From assembly GCF_947496725.1 (NCBI RefSeq), contig NZ_CANMDS010000002.1:186001-250000 (forward strand): a DNA stretch of 64,000 bases, given 5' to 3'. Below are positions 63,850-64,000 of this stretch, piece after piece. Under the pieces are notes generated by a model. It did not search any database. It was not told the origin of the DNA and saw nothing but the letters and a program-made list of their open reading frames with translations. Position numbers and translations under genes: made by a program. Origin of the DNA: an uncultured Dokdonia sp. GTDB lineage: Bacteria > Bacteroidota > Bacteroidia > Flavobacteriales > Flavobacteriaceae. Within the stretch, counting starts at the first letter, position 1, and every line of letters starts with the position of its first letter.

Positions 63850-64000
63850 TTAACTTATCATATTCCCATTAACCACTCCTTCGGCATCAGGATTTACAAA
63901 AACCAATTTCCCACTAGCATCCTCTGTCATTAAGATCATTCCTTCACTCTCTACACCACGTAATGCTCTAGGAGCCAGGTTTACGAGTACGGTTACTTGT
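63850..64000 (-). CDS. metG: Methionine--tRNA ligase, C-terminal end only
   Basis: The last 49 codons of a gene running off the window, stop TAA at 63850-63852. The pattern VLVNLAPRALRGVESEGMIL, with VFVNPDAEGVVNGNMI near the end, is the C-terminal tRNA-binding (OB-fold) domain of Bacteroidota MetG. The tex ATG follows 4 bases downstream, suggesting a shared transcript. The domain also occurs in Arc1p-like and CsaA proteins, which are less likely given this ending. Confidence 0.8.
   Translation of the reverse strand, partial: QVTVLVNLAPRALRGVESEGMILMTEDASGKLVFVNPDAEGVVNGNMIS

Noticed and set aside
1-64000. CRISPR arrays, prophage, transposases, rRNA genes, riboswitches
   Set aside because: No spaced direct repeats, integrase or transposase motifs, rRNA sequence or recognisable riboswitch structure were seen.

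Overview
The window looks like a chromosomal stretch of a marine member of the Flavobacteriaceae (Bacteroidota), most like Dokdonia/Krokinobacter. This rests on moderate to low GC, the near absence of Shine-Dalgarno sites, -7 promoter boxes of the TAnnTTTG type, many Bacteroidota-specific families (DUF4286, DUF4199, DUF3109, DUF6705-like, HTTM, OlsF-like) and Bacteroidota gene orders such as prs-rplY-pth-ribF. The genus is an inference. I see no prophage, insertion sequence, CRISPR array or rRNA operon.

Layout. 0-5 kb: a truncated secreted protein, glyS, a coiled-coil membrane protein and comF. 5-16 kb: a lipoprotein, omega-amidase, a cNMP/CBS/nucleotidyltransferase protein with an exonuclease and a HAD phosphatase, ankyrin protein, methionine aminotransferase, M20 peptidase. 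15.7-22 kb: katG, marC, ctpA, dCMP deaminase, HupE. 22-26 kb: a compact minus-strand operon of a coiled-coil protein, a protein with a roadblock/longin-like segment, a Ras-like GTPase and a hybrid histidine kinase. 26-31 kb: fbp, an acetyltransferase, lysC, an ornithine-lipid-type acyltransferase. 30.7-34 kb: flavin reductase, acetyltransferase, PLP decarboxylase and an ArsR regulator with a clear operator. 34-44 kb: small-molecule and membrane genes, mgtE, rsmA, a TPR protein, serS. 44-47 kb: an AT-rich island of small secreted proteins. 47-52 kb: HTTM protein, ribF, pth, rplY, prs, tRNA-Leu. 53-59 kb: the ligase-associated repair operon (MBL exonuclease, ATP-dependent ligase, Lhr-type helicase), interrupted by a GIY-YIG gene. 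59-64 kb: histone-deacetylase-like protein, a secreted protein, tex and the 3' end of metG.

The most striking signal is a perfect 16-bp palindrome, CGCTTTCGCGAAAGCG, found 16 times exactly plus 5 near-copies in 64 kb. It occurs between genes and inside genes. Inside genes it is read in all three frames as AFAKA, RFRES or SLSRKR. Where I can compare with remembered homologues (Tex, Pth, SerS) the protein length is unchanged, so the copies seem to have arisen by substitution rather than insertion. One copy even supplies the signal-peptidase site of a secreted TPR protein. This looks like a genome-wide DNA signal rather than a mobile repeat. The second candidate for follow-up is the GTPase/roadblock-like/histidine kinase operon.
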